From positions 1 to 36,934 of IMG/VR virus record IMGVR_UViG_3300005618_000037: a stretch of 36,934 nucleotides of DNA; one strand, written 5' to 3'. The position numbers and the translations under genes were made by a program. Positions 1-7,343 of the stretch are shown one piece after another. This DNA comes from a virus. A model generated the notes under the pieces. That model was not told the DNA's origin. It saw only the letters and a program-made list of their open reading frames with translations, and did not search any database. Positions within the stretch are counted from its first letter, which is position 1; each line of letters starts with the position of its first letter.

Positions 1-31
1 GTCGATAGACCTCTTGATCTTCGATGGTCAC
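1..31 (-). CDS. Start of a phage early gene, cut by the window edge
   Basis: On the minus strand a GTG at 31 overlaps a TGA at 30-28, giving the GTGA junction used throughout this operon. A purine-rich GGAGGGTGGGG lies upstream as a possible ribosome binding site. Only ten codons (VTIEDQEVYR) are inside the window, so no function can be given. The 14-codon frame that ends at the same TGA (from ATG 72) may or may not be translated. Confidence 0.3.
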   Translation of the reverse strand, partial: MTIEDQEVYR

Positions 32-80
32 CCGGCCCCCCACCCTCCGTCATCACCAGTGGTGTAACGCATAGCGATGG

Positions 81-347
81 TCACCATCTGCGACTACGCA
101 CAACGACATGATCTAGTCGTCCATCGCGCTTGCGACTGTTACAGCTACGACACAGCACCGACAGCGGGCCATCCTCCGCGCCACCCGCACCCACCGGTGC
201 CAGGTGGTCGGCGGTCAGATCCCCCGACGGGTGGGCGGGGCACCGATAGCCCGGGCACCAGTCCCCGTACTCAGCCCGCCACGCCCGCACCACGGCGGCA
301 CGTCGCTTGCGTTCACTCCAGTCATGCGTGAGTGCCAGCCTGACCAT
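81..347 (-). CDS. Small HNH endonuclease
   Basis: This 88-residue protein has the HNH layout. A CPGYRCPAH cysteine pair is followed by ADHLAPV, the DH of the first catalytic block, and then CRSCNSRK, a CxxC zinc pair with the usual N-x-x-K. HNH proteins of this size in actinophages are often encoded near the terminase and may nick DNA for packaging or recombination; that role is not shown here. The ATG at 347 is preferred over the TTG at 371 because GGAG sits about nine bases before it and the TTG falls in a hairpin. It is the last complete gene of the early operon in the window. Confidence 0.8.
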   Translation of the reverse strand: MVRLALTHDWSERKRRAAVVRAWRAEYGDWCPGYRCPAHPSGDLTADHLAPVGAGGAEDGPLSVLCRSCNSRKRDGRLDHVVVRSRRW

Positions 348-371
348 GCCACTCAGCTCCAGGTACGCCAA

Positions 372-407
372 AGGCGAGGCGCCCCTGGTTCCGGGTACAC
401 CTCGCCT
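372..407 (-). terminator. Hairpin before the HNH gene (weak terminator or attenuator)
   Basis: On the minus strand AGGCGAGG and CCTCGCCT form an 8-bp perfect stem, with a further CCC/GGG pairing in the loop, followed by TTT. The T run is short, so partial termination or attenuation between the 60-aa gene and the HNH gene is more likely than a full stop. The surrounding gap (348-477) shows no convincing gene. Confidence 0.4.
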
Positions 408-477
408 GCTGCGCTTCTATCGTGCGGACTGATCACCTTCGTGTCAAGCATGGTTGACGTGGGCGCGTCGTAGCAGG

Positions 478-660
478 TCACGAGCACCGGTCATCCGGCC
501 TGACCTTGTCCTCACTGCGCAACTGGAATCTGCGGGCACGCAGTCCGCTCTGATCGGGACACCGACCGAGATGACGACCGCCACCGTGCGCCTCGCGTGG
601 CTCGCCACACCTGGCGCAGACAGCACCCATCCCTGGATCCGGCAGCCGGCCGCCGCGCAC
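478..660 (-). CDS. 60-aa zinc-ribbon-like miniprotein
   Basis: The GTG at 660 overlaps the TAG of the upstream gene by one base, which fixes the start. The product has CARCGEPREAH followed by RHLGRCP, a Cys/His set that could bind one zinc ion. The longer frame extending to 873 is a shadow of the preceding gene up to this point. No family is recognised and the function is unknown. It belongs to a series of small Cys-rich products of the early operon. Confidence 0.6.
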   Translation of the reverse strand: MRGGRLPDPGMGAVCARCGEPREAHGGGRHLGRCPDQSGLRARRFQLRSEDKVRPDDRCS

Positions 661-902
661 TACCGCAGTCCCGGTAGTTGGTGCCACCAGCGCCTCGGCT
701 TCGTTGCGGCCATCCACATACCGTCGCCGCGATCCGTCATACCCTGCTCGATCAGCTTGTCGCGCTGCTCCTCGTTGAACTGCCGCTGAAGGTTCGCCAT
801 CTCGGTGCGCCAATCCTCGGTGTGCACGATGCCCCGCGCGACCTCGGCGTTGCAGCGACCAAGAGTCACCCACGGATCCTCGGTCAGTCTCCAGTCCATC
901 AC
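660..902 (-). CDS. Phage early protein, unknown function
   Basis: 80 residues, hydrophilic, with a charged helical middle (around DWRTEMANLQRQFNEEQRDK) and several tryptophans near the C terminus. It starts with an ATG pair; the first overlaps the upstream stop by 4 bp. No domain is recognised. The 1-bp overlap with the next gene suggests translational coupling. Confidence 0.6.
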   Translation of the reverse strand: MMDWRLTEDPWVTLGRCNAEVARGIVHTEDWRTEMANLQRQFNEEQRDKLIEQGMTDRGDGMWMAATKPRRWWHQLPGLR

Positions 903-1876
903 GCCGCTCCTGCCGTCCTGTCTGCTCGTCGCTGCGCCTTGGCTTCCCGCCTGGCCACCCTCGCCCGCTCGGCCGCCTCCTGCTCCTCGATCACGTCGAG
1001 CACGTCACCTACCCGGTACGTCGGGTCTCCTGCCGCGTTCGATCCCTTGGCCATCAGCCGGCCATGCCGCGCCATCCCACGGACCCTGGCCGCGGTCACG
1101 TCCTCGATGCCCAGAGCGGTCAGCGCCCGGGCCATCAGCTCGGCGTGGACCAGGGCGCCGCGTGCCTCGTCGAGCAACCACTGCTTGCGGGCCTTCGCGT
1201 CGTACTCGGTGCCGCACTCCCGGCACCGGACCTTCGTCGCGCCCGGCGCCGCGGTCAGTACCGTCTGGCACCGCAACTGCTCGCCGTCCTCGTCGACGCC
1301 GCCGATCGGCTCCCAGCAGGGCCCGGCGTACCAGCGGGACACCGGACGGTCCACCAGTCGCTGAAGGTCCCTCGACGCGTCCCGTAGCTCCCCGAACGCC
1401 TCCGCCGCTTCCGGCTGGTGACGCAGCCACTCCACCTGCTCGACGAGCCAGTCCGCAGCGAGAGCAACGCCGATCGCCCGGCCACGCCGGCGGATGTCCG
1501 CGCAGCTCCCGTGCGCACAGCTCGGCCGGGACCGGTCCAGCAGCGGCAACGCCATACCCAGGCGGCACAACGGACCCTGGACCCTCGTCCACTCCGGCAG
1601 CCGGCGACCCCTCGACTCCGCGACATGCCTGGCCCACGTCGCGACCGTGTTTCCCACCATGGCGGCCCGCTCGACTGCCTTCTCGTCGAACGGCACCGGG
1701 CGTTCACCCGATCGGCCACCCGAGCCGTAGCGGGTCAACTTCACGATCGCGGTCTCCACCTCGCCGGCCAAGTCGACGATCCGGAGCAGGTCCACCCGGA
1801 GCAAGCCGGCGCAGGTCGAGCACACGTACGCCTGATCTGGGAGTGGGCGCGAGCACTGCTCGCAGTCAGTGGTCAC
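899..1876 (-). CDS. Actinophage protein with N-terminal zinc ribbon and C-terminal helical part
   Basis: 325 residues. The N terminus carries two CxxC pairs (CEQC and CSTC, residues 5-21), a classic small zinc ribbon. A second set, CRECGTEYDAKARKQW, lies near residue 220. Between them the protein is mostly helical and Arg-rich. The C-terminal segment, from about 235 (KQWLLDEARGALVHAELM) through RVRGMARHGRLMAKG to PTYRVGDVLDVI, looks like a helix-turn-helix that reads a dictated template, as in actinophage DNA-binding proteins. A DNA-binding or regulatory role is inferred. It overlaps both neighbours by 4 bp and is clearly coding by third-position GC. Confidence 0.7.
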   Translation of the reverse strand: MTTDCEQCSRPLPDQAYVCSTCAGLLRVDLLRIVDLAGEVETAIVKLTRYGSGGRSGERPVPFDEKAVERAAMVGNTVATWARHVAESRGRRLPEWTRVQGPLCRLGMALPLLDRSRPSCAHGSCADIRRRGRAIGVALAADWLVEQVEWLRHQPEAAEAFGELRDASRDLQRLVDRPVSRWYAGPCWEPIGGVDEDGEQLRCQTVLTAAPGATKVRCRECGTEYDAKARKQWLLDEARGALVHAELMARALTALGIEDVTAARVRGMARHGRLMAKGSNAAGDPTYRVGDVLDVIEEQEAAERARVARREAKAQRRADRTAGAA

Positions 1877-2172
1877 GGCTGCTCCGGCAATGCCCAGGTG
1901 TCGTTGACTTCCACAACCGCCGGTCCGCCATCGCGGTGCGGATGTGGCTCGCCGATCGGCTCCTGGATGACCCCGGCCCTGTCCTCGCTTACCTCGACGA
2001 GGAAGAAGGTGTGCGGCATCTCGTACACCCGACCGCAGGCCACGCAGCGCAGGAAGTACGCGAAGTCCCCGTCGAAGTGCCCGTCATGGCCGCACCGGCA
2101 GTGGAGATCCAGGCATACGTCGGTGCCCTTCCACTGGACGAAGACGCTGCTCGCGTGGCGCTCGGTGGTCAT
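1873..2172 (-). CDS. Zinc-binding phage protein, unknown function
   Basis: 99 residues from the ATG at 2172, chosen because AGGAG lies nine bases upstream and the ATG overlaps the upstream TGA by 4 bp. CRCGHDGHFDGDF and CVACGRVYEMPH supply two Cys pairs for a zinc knuckle. The rest is an acidic, beta-rich chain. No named family is recognised. Confidence 0.65.
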   Translation of the reverse strand: MTTERHASSVFVQWKGTDVCLDLHCRCGHDGHFDGDFAYFLRCVACGRVYEMPHTFFLVEVSEDRAGVIQEPIGEPHPHRDGGPAVVEVNDTWALPEQP

Positions 2173-2645
2173 GGAGTGTTCTCCTGACCACACCCGCTAG
2201 ATCGTCCTAGGTCAATTTGCCTAGCGTCGTCGCGGTACATCGCCCCACAAGAGCACCGATGCCACGGATAGCCATGACCGGCCTCCGACACGCAGACGTG
2301 CTCGGCGCAGACCGTCGAACCGAAGCTCCGCCGGTACCGACACACCTCGACAACCCGATAAGCGCCACCCGCCTCAACGTTTCGGGCTGCGTCCTCTCGG
2401 CCAGCTCGGTACGCCTCCGGCCACATCAGCGGCGCGATGAACTCGATGTCCGCGCGGGCTCTCCCGAGGTACCTGTCACGCCAGTAGCCGGTCTGCAGAG
2501 CCCAGTACTCGACACCCTCCGCATACCGTTCCGCCTGGTCCCTCCCGGTCGGATTCGCCGGCATTTCCAAAGCCCACCGATGTTGGGCAAGGGCTTCCAC
2601 CCATTCGTCACGGATTTCCGGTAGCTCAGGTGTCATCCCGTCCAT
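2169..2645 (-). CDS. Phage early protein with C-terminal Cys-rich segment
   Basis: About 158 residues. Three ATGs (2654, 2645, 2636) are possible. A GAGGAGGG abuts the first, so 2645 has the best spacing, while 2654 would give a 4-bp overlap with the previous stop. The N-terminal two thirds is helical and rich in Trp/Tyr/Arg (EYWALQTGYWRDRYLGRARA). The C terminus holds CAEHVC and HRCSCGAMY, a likely zinc site. Function unknown. Confidence 0.6.
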   Translation of the reverse strand: MDGMTPELPEIRDEWVEALAQHRWALEMPANPTGRDQAERYAEGVEYWALQTGYWRDRYLGRARADIEFIAPLMWPEAYRAGREDAARNVEAGGAYRVVEVCRYRRSFGSTVCAEHVCVSEAGHGYPWHRCSCGAMYRDDARQIDLGRSSGCGQENTP

Positions 2646-2650
2646 GCTGG

Positions 2651-2848
2651 TCATCCCTCCTCGATCGTCTTGCCGCACTCCGAGCACGTCGGAGTCGGAT
2701 GATTCGGCGACCGGTACGGATGCGCGCACCGGGCCGTCCGTACCGCGGTGGTGCACATCGTCAGTTCCGCGCCGTGCATCAGGCAGCGATCGCCGGGGAT
2801 CATGTGCACCGGCCGGCCAGAGTCGACGCAGTACCGCTCGCTCACCAT
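2651..2848 (-). CDS. 65-aa zinc-ribbon miniprotein
   Basis: The ATG at 2848 lies seven bases inside the end of the DnaC-like gene, so it is coupled to it. The protein has many Cys and His residues (CVDSGR, CLMHGAE, CAHPYR, CSECGK), compatible with one or two zinc sites. The longer minus frame reaching 3292 is a shadow of the DnaC-like gene. Unknown function; possibly an accessory of the replication genes it follows. Confidence 0.6.
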   Translation of the reverse strand: MVSERYCVDSGRPVHMIPGDRCLMHGAELTMCTTAVRTARCAHPYRSPNHPTPTCSECGKTIEEG

Positions 2849-3534
2849 TCGGTGACCACCTTCCGTACGGCGGGCCCGTCGAGGACTACCGCGCCGCCGT
2901 CGTCGATGAGCCGCTCGACGATCGGGTCCCCGTACCGCGCGACGAGTTCCTCGTACGCCGCCTCGGCGGTGGACCCGCTGTTGGTCGTGACGACCATCCG
3001 GCGTTCGTTGGCGCAGCGGTTGTCGACGATGCGCTGGAGCTGCTCGAGCCACCAGTCGGTGACGCGCTCGCGGCCGAGGTCGTCCAGGACGAGCAGGTCG
3101 CAGTCGGTGGCGTAGTTGAACGCCAGCGGCTCCCCGTCCGGCTTCAGCGACGCGGACAGGTCGGCCGCGGTCCACACCATGACCCACTCGCCCTGGGCGT
3201 GAGCGTCGTTCGCGATCGCGTACGCGGCCGTCGTCTTGCCCGTGCGGGCCGGGCCGGCGACGACCAGGGCGCGGGGGCCGCGGAGCCGCCACGAGCTGAC
3301 CATGCCCTTCGGGTCCTGGTTGGGGCGCAGGGTCTCGTACGAGGCGGTGGCGTACCTCGAGGGCCGGTGCTTGGCGTAGATCGCCGAACGGTTCGCTGCC
3401 TGCCGCGCGCGGATCGCCGCGAGTTCGGCGCGGTCGGCCTCGAGCAGGAGTTCTGTTGCGCCGGTCGCGTCGACGGTGGCGACGAGGGCGCGCCAGGAGG
3501 CGAGCTGGGGTGCGAGGGTCAGGGGCGTGTTCAT
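2842..3534 (-). CDS. dnaC-like: DnaC/IstB-like replication helicase loader
   Basis: 230-residue AAA+ ATPase. Walker A is GPARTGKT (94-101), Walker B is LLVLDDLGRE (147-156) with the DD that coordinates Mg, and VVTTNS (about 181-186) matches sensor 1. In phages, such proteins load the replicative helicase (DnaB) onto the origin melted by the initiator, as lambda P and host DnaC do. The gene directly follows the O-like initiator with a 4-bp overlap, the usual initiator-loader pair. No helicase gene is seen in the window, so the host DnaB is the likely client. Confidence 0.85.
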   Translation of the reverse strand: MNTPLTLAPQLASWRALVATVDATGATELLLEADRAELAAIRARQAANRSAIYAKHRPSRYATASYETLRPNQDPKGMVSSWRLRGPRALVVAGPARTGKTTAAYAIANDAHAQGEWVMVWTAADLSASLKPDGEPLAFNYATDCDLLVLDDLGRERVTDWWLEQLQRIVDNRCANERRMVVTTNSGSTAEAAYEELVARYGDPIVERLIDDGGAVVLDGPAVRKVVTEW

Positions 3535-4451
3535 GAGGGACCTCCGGCGGCGATCTTGCTGGCGTGCACCGCGCTGGTGAACGGGTTACGGGCTGCCCGC
3601 TCTTCGGGCGGGAGTTGGTCGATGTGGCGGTTCGTGGAGTGCGAGCGGCCGTTGGTCGCTGGCGCCTTGCCCTGCGCCTCGAGCCGTAGGCGGTCGTAGT
3701 TCTTGCGCAGCTTCGGCATCGACATGACGTTGGCGCGCCAGAAGTGATGGTTTTGGCACCAGTCGATTGCCCGGATGACCTGCTCGACGGTCTTGCCGTC
3801 CAGGTCGATGAGCCGCCGTCCCTCGTCGCGCCACTTCTTGGTGATCGTCGGTCGCTTCGAGCCGTTGGCCACGATTCGGTCGGCTAGGTGCTGGCAGATC
3901 TTCTCGACGTCTGGGCGGGCGGGGTCGGAAGGTTCGGCTTCCGACGTAAGGGTTTGTTCTTCTATCTGGTTCTTATCTGAAGAAGATCTGTATCTGTGTC
4001 CAGCCACCGCACTAGGTGGTCCAGCATCTGCACTAGGTAGTCCATCTCCCGCACTAGGTAGTCCAGCCACCGCACTAGGTTCCTGGTCCTCCTGGTCCAG
4101 CTCCTGGACTAGCTCCGACGCCGCGGCGGCCATCGATTCCGGCACCCGGAGTTGATAGCGAGTCCGCTCACCCCGACCAAGCGCCTCGGCCGTCGTCGGC
4201 CGCACCCGAACAACCCACCCACCAGCCTCCAGCGCCCGCAGATGCTCGGCCACCGTCGAACGCCCCAGGCCGGTCTCGTCGGCCAACACAGTCAACGACG
4301 GAGTCCTATGAGGAGGAATCTCCGCCGTACCCGCCGTAGCGACATCAGCCAGCACGAACATGACCAACTTCGCCGACGAAGGCAGCTTCGACGCCCGGAC
4401 GGCCTTGGTGACCCTCCACTTCAGCCCCTTCGTTGGTTCGCCGGTCGACAT
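3531..4451 (-). CDS. O-like phage replication initiator containing its own origin
   Basis: 306 residues from the ATG at 4451, preferred to the TTG at 4490 because GAGGAGGG stands about ten bases upstream. The N terminus is a winged helix: LPSSAKLVMFVLADVAT, then LADETGLGRSTVAEHLRALEAGGWV. A low-complexity linker with repeated PSAxAG units is encoded by the DNA iterons at 4,000-4,080. The C-terminal part (VEKICQHLADRIVANGS and HFWRANVMSMPKLRKNYDRL) resembles the C-terminal region of phage replication proteins that contact the helicase loader. Gene order (initiator then DnaC-like) and the iterons inside the linker are as in lambda O. The role is to bind the iterons and start bidirectional phage replication. 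Confidence 0.8.
   Translation of the reverse strand: MSTGEPTKGLKWRVTKAVRASKLPSSAKLVMFVLADVATAGTAEIPPHRTPSLTVLADETGLGRSTVAEHLRALEAGGWVVRVRPTTAEALGRGERTRYQLRVPESMAAAASELVQELDQEDQEPSAVAGLPSAGDGLPSADAGPPSAVAGHRYRSSSDKNQIEEQTLTSEAEPSDPARPDVEKICQHLADRIVANGSKRPTITKKWRDEGRRLIDLDGKTVEQVIRAIDWCQNHHFWRANVMSMPKLRKNYDRLRLEAQGKAPATNGRSHSTNRHIDQLPPEERAARNPFTSAVHASKIAAGGPS
3950..4080 (-). other. Candidate phage replication origin: four 21-bp iterons plus AT-rich tract
   Basis: Four copies of GCACTAGGT lie at 4009-4017, 4030-4038, 4051-4059 and 4072-4080, spaced exactly 21 bp, within partly conserved 21-bp units (common parts AGCCACC and GGTAGTCC). The first unit has a dyad, CCACC to GGTGG. Next to them, 3950-3998 is unusually AT-rich for this genome and holds three TATCTG motifs. 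In the direction of transcription the iterons come first and the AT-rich tract follows, as in lambda ori within gene O. Confidence 0.7.
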
Positions 4452-4543
4452 GCGTTGCCAGCCCTCCTCGTTGATGGTCTTCGGTGCCAAGCCTCGGCGC
4501 GGACACCCGAAAGTGGCCGCGCCGGAATACGTGTATGTGCAGG

Positions 4544-5218
4544 TCAGATCAAGTTCTCAGCGACAGGAGGACCGAGGAATTCGACCTCCTCAGCCGTCAG
4601 TCGCCGCCAGACCCGACCCTCGACCGGCGACGACACGAGCACCACCTTCCGAGGCGCCTGCACCAACTGGCAGCCGTTGACGAGCAGCCGCTTGTGCAGA
4701 CAGCCCCGGTCCGAGCAGGGCACCTCCACCTCGTGGACCGTCAACTGCCACCCGTCGGTGCGCACGTACAGCGCGTACCACTCGTGCGCCGGATCACCGG
4801 AGGCGTCGTACGCGTTCGGATCGGAGTCGACGAACCCGCCACAATCGCAGCCGGCCGCCGGACACACATGGCCGCGGCGGCCCTCAGCGAGCCGCTCCCG
4901 GGCGGCGTAGCGCGCCAGCCTGCCCGCCACCATCGGACACGCCCGCGACGCGTACACGGCGCACGGCGGGCACAGTGGAGGCTCATCGAAGCGCCGCGTA
5001 CGGACCTGACGCGGCCCGCCCAGCAGCACCGACAACGGCCCGAGCGGATTCCCGCACGTCTGGCACAGCCCCTTCCGCCAGCAACGCTCATACGTCGCCT
5101 GATGCGGAGTCCGGAAGTCCACTCCCCCGTCAGCGAGCCGGATGTTCACGAACGGCGCGACCAAGCCGCCGACGAGCGGACGCGCGGCGCAACTCATAGG
5201 GACAGCGACGTCAGCCAC
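4544..5218 (-). CDS. Cys-rich phage protein, unknown function
   Basis: 224 residues with at least four Cys clusters: CWRKGLCQTCGNP, CPPCAVYASRAC, CPAAGCDCGG and CSDRGC. Two or more structural zinc sites are likely. The GTG start at 5218 lies in the repeated junction GGAGGTCTCTGGTGGCTGA, which supplies both a strong ribosome binding site and the stop of the preceding gene. It stands upstream of the replication genes, with about 90 non-coding bases between (4452-4543). No named family is recognised with confidence. Confidence 0.6.
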   Translation of the reverse strand: MADVAVPMSCAARPLVGGLVAPFVNIRLADGGVDFRTPHQATYERCWRKGLCQTCGNPLGPLSVLLGGPRQVRTRRFDEPPLCPPCAVYASRACPMVAGRLARYAARERLAEGRRGHVCPAAGCDCGGFVDSDPNAYDASGDPAHEWYALYVRTDGWQLTVHEVEVPCSDRGCLHKRLLVNGCQLVQAPRKVVLVSSPVEGRVWRRLTAEEVEFLGPPVAENLI

Positions 5219-5594
5219 CAGAGACCTCCTGAACGCGCGAGCGGCGGGAAATCACACTGACCCGACCCAATAGCCGCTGGCCGTCCACATCAGCCAGGAG
5301 ACCGCCCGCCGGAGCGCAGCCGTACGGGCACGGCATGCCCTCCACCGCACCCCACAGACGGCACACCATCGGACGGACCTCGTAGACCGAGCACCGGCCG
5401 GCCACCAGCGCCGGACACGAGTCGGTGAACGCCGCCATCAACGGCAACCTCACGCCATACCCGGCGATCCGGCGCTGCTCCACCGGAGCCATCGCCACCG
5501 ACCCACAGGACTCCGCACACAAGCCCTTACAGCCGACGTCAGGGACCTGGTCGTAAAGGCCCTTCAGCTCCCGCTCAGCCGCTCCGTCAGCCAC
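5211..5594 (-). CDS. YkgJ-like cysteine-cluster protein
   Basis: 127 residues from a GTG at 5594 that has GGAGG at ideal spacing. The pattern CKGLCAESCGS, then CPALVAGRCSVYEVRPMVCR, then CPYGC follows the CxxxC...C..RP..C layout of the YkgJ/UPF0153 family of putative metal or Fe-S binding proteins. In that family the YExRPxxCR block is the hallmark. Its role in phages is unknown. The upstream part of the longer frame (to 5774) is a shadow of the next gene. Confidence 0.65.
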   Translation of the reverse strand: MADGAAERELKGLYDQVPDVGCKGLCAESCGSVAMAPVEQRRIAGYGVRLPLMAAFTDSCPALVAGRCSVYEVRPMVCRLWGAVEGMPCPYGCAPAGGLLADVDGQRLLGRVSVISRRSRVQEVSGG

Positions 5595-5877
5595 CAGAGA
5601 CCTCCACTGGTGCGTGGTCTTCTTCGAGATCACCGCAACGGGCGCACTCGTCGATGGCGAAGAACCTGTTATCCGCGACGAAGGCGTGAGGCTTCGGTGC
5701 GCAGCGAGAGCAGAAGTCGCCGTCCGGTGACGAACCGCCAACCTCCGCCTCACGAATCGCGGTGCGGGCCTCACCCGGGTCCTCGTAGTGAAGGTTCACG
5801 CCATCGGCGTCGACCTCGATGTCATGCCCGCACGAGTCGCAGACCACCGTGAAGCAGGTACGGGTCCTAATCGACAT
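5587..5877 (-). CDS. 96-aa zinc-finger phage protein
   Basis: The ATG at 5877 has AGGAG nine bases upstream and overlaps the previous gene by 11 bp. CDSCGHDI, CSRCAPKPH and CARCGDLEEDH give three CxxC pairs with His, typical of a small two-zinc fold. The sequence ends in EVSGG because of the shared gene-junction repeat. No specific family or function is recognised. Confidence 0.65.
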   Translation of the reverse strand: MSIRTRTCFTVVCDSCGHDIEVDADGVNLHYEDPGEARTAIREAEVGGSSPDGDFCSRCAPKPHAFVADNRFFAIDECARCGDLEEDHAPVEVSGG

Positions 5878-6259
5878 CGGAGGGCTCCTGTGTAGACACG
5901 GGAACAACCGGTGGCATCGCATCCGCGTCGCCCTCGAAGTGCTCGCAACGACGGGCCAAATGCCAGATCTCAGCAACGAGGCCCTGGCCGCAGCCGTCGC
6001 TCCCCTCGGTGCCCAGCAGCTCATCCAGCGCCATCGAGGCGGCGTCATAGGTCCGCGAGTACATGCACTCGTGCGAAACGCTGACCTCTCCTCCGGGCCG
6101 GAGTAGTACGTAGCCTGCGGCTTCAAGAGCAGCGACAACGGCGCGGGCGATCCATCCCGTCACCGTCTCGTAGGGCTCCCCAGCGCTCTGGCTGTAGGAA
6201 GGCAGAACGGAGCCGGGGTCACCGATGGCCGCCGCGATGACCTCCCGTAGCTCAGCCAC
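5867..6259 (-). CDS. Phage early protein, unknown function
   Basis: 130 residues starting at GTG 6259 within the third copy of the junction repeat. The N-terminal half (VAELREVIAAAIGDPGS to WIARAVVAALEAAGYVLLRPGG) is helical; the phrase ARAVVAALEAAGY VLLRPG is common in hypothetical actinophage proteins. Three Cys and two His are scattered in the second half. Function unknown. Confidence 0.6.
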   Translation of the reverse strand: MAELREVIAAAIGDPGSVLPSYSQSAGEPYETVTGWIARAVVAALEAAGYVLLRPGGEVSVSHECMYSRTYDAASMALDELLGTEGSDGCGQGLVAEIWHLARRCEHFEGDADAMPPVVPVSTQEPSDVD

Positions 6260-6401
6260 CAGAGACCACCGCCGCTACCGCAGCAGCCCCATACGACTGC
6301 TTCACACACCGATGACAACCAGCAACCCGGTCATCAGTGGTCATCAGGTACCAGTCATGACCCGTACGCCAACAGCGGAGCCGGGCCCACAACCAGGTCA
6401 C
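6252..6401 (-). CDS. 49-aa miniprotein with possible zinc knuckle
   Basis: The GTG at 6401 overlaps the TGA of the deoxyribosyltransferase-like gene (GTGA). The peptide has CWRTGHDW and CHRC, a Cys/His set that could bind zinc, and ends in VVSGG. The longer frame to 6812 is a shadow. It is very short but has the coupled start, the junction repeat at its end and good third-position GC. Confidence 0.5.
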   Translation of the reverse strand: MTWLWARLRCWRTGHDWYLMTTDDRVAGCHRCVKQSYGAAAVAAVVSGG

Positions 6402-6859
6402 GACTGCTTCACCGACTCGGCCAGCCGGTCGACGACGGTCAGGAAGTCGTGCCACGTCTCGTAATGGCGGACCTGCGGCAGCCAGCAGAAGACGTTCTCC
6501 CGCGGGCCGATCACAACGACCGGCTTGCCGAGCCCGAGCGCGATGCCCAGCTCGACGTGCCGGCCACCGCGCGAGTTGCCCGACCGCGGCTGCTCGGTGA
6601 ACGCGACCAGCACGTCGCAGGCGAGGACGTCGTCGTAGTCGTCCTGAGCGAACTTCTGACGATGGTGGTCGGCTTCGGGCGAGCCGATCTCGAACAACAG
6701 CTCCCCCGCCTCGCCGAGCGGCCGGCCGTGGTTGTCGAGTTGGTGTGAGCCGTTCAGCCACCTCGCCGGGACGCTGTGTCCTCGGGCTTCCAGGTCGCCT
6801 CGGTAGTCGCACAACTCAAGCCGCCGCGTATACCGGGCAGCGAGGTAATAGACGGTCAC
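6398..6859 (-). CDS. Nucleoside 2-deoxyribosyltransferase-like protein
   Basis: 153 residues. The N terminus MTVYYLAARYTRRLELCDYR and the later DVLVAFTEQP followed by GGRHVELGIALGLGKPVVVIG match the Rossmann-like nucleoside 2-deoxyribosyltransferase fold; the Glu of the HVELG block would be the catalytic nucleophile. The family exchanges bases on deoxyribonucleosides, and related phage proteins act in nucleotide salvage or in making modified bases. Which applies here is unknown. It lies in an operon with two methyltransferases and a radical-SAM-like DUF5131 gene. Confidence 0.7.
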   Translation of the reverse strand: MTVYYLAARYTRRLELCDYRGDLEARGHSVPARWLNGSHQLDNHGRPLGEAGELLFEIGSPEADHHRQKFAQDDYDDVLACDVLVAFTEQPRSGNSRGGRHVELGIALGLGKPVVVIGPRENVFCWLPQVRHYETWHDFLTVVDRLAESVKQS

Positions 6860-7113
6860 GCCAGTCCCTTTCGTTGATGATTTGAAGATCCCTGATCCGG
6901 ACCCGAAACGTCCTCGACCACAGCCCGGGCCGGACGGTGCTTCCCTGACAGCGGCCGCGTCTCTCCCTCAAGACGGCGCACACCACCTATGACCTCGCCC
7001 GTAGCCGGGGAACGGCGAACAGGACGGCGGCGCCGGGGATGATCGACCCGCCACAAGACGAACAACGACAAGGCGAACACCCCCGCGCCAGCAGCCAGAC
7101 CCACCACCATCAC
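6856..7113 (-). CDS. Small single-pass membrane protein
   Basis: 85 residues. One N-terminal membrane helix (VGLAAGAGVFALSLFVLWRV) is followed by a strongly basic cytoplasmic tail (DHPRRRRPVRRSP). It overlaps both neighbours by 4 bp. No family is recognised. A superinfection-exclusion or membrane-anchoring role is possible but unsupported. Confidence 0.55.
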   Translation of the reverse strand: MMVVGLAAGAGVFALSLFVLWRVDHPRRRRPVRRSPATGEVIGGVRRLEGETRPLSGKHRPARAVVEDVSGPDQGSSNHQRKGLA

Positions 7114-7343
7114 CCCTGACCCCCTTCGCCGATGATCTGAGCCGACCGGTCCCCGTCAGGCACTGAAGGAAGACCGATCAGCGACAACGGAAGAGCGTCT
7201 TCGGGGTGCTGCTCGTCGCCAGCTCGCCCCGCCTTACCGCAGCGACAGAACTCGGTCCCCTTGAAATCGGGCGGGACGTCGACGTCCACCTCGAACGCGT
7301 GAGCAGCCAACGACGGCTCCGCGGTCTTCTTTGCCGCGTTCAC
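7110..7343 (-). CDS. Small acidic phage protein, unknown function
   Basis: 77 residues, overlapping both neighbours by 4 bp. The segment FEVDVDVPPDFKGTEFCRCGKAGRAGDEQH contains a CxC and is otherwise featureless. No family is recognised. Confidence 0.5.
   Translation of the reverse strand: MNAAKKTAEPSLAAHAFEVDVDVPPDFKGTEFCRCGKAGRAGDEQHPEDALPLSLIGLPSVPDGDRSAQIIGEGGQG

Larger units (their letters stand above)
5211..6267. repeat. Gene-junction repeat family 1 (three copies)
   Basis: The minus-strand sequence GTCTCTGGTGGCTGA occurs at 5211-5225, 5587-5601 and 6252-6266. The first two copies also share the preceding GGAG. In each case the repeat encodes the C-terminal SGG-stop of one gene and the GTG start plus second codon of the next, so three unrelated genes end in VSGG. 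It acts as a combined ribosome binding site and stop/start overlap. Confidence 0.7.

Noticed and set aside
28-72. 14-codon frame before the left-edge gene
   Set aside because: Too short to support; may only be the leader of the next gene.
805-2187. Long plus-strand open frame opposite the early operon
   Set aside because: It is a high-GC shadow of the genes at 899-2172; composition is Arg/Pro/Ser-rich without motifs.
4000-4080. Regular 21-bp repeats as a CRISPR array
   Set aside because: The period is too short, there are no spacers, and the repeats are in frame inside a replication gene.
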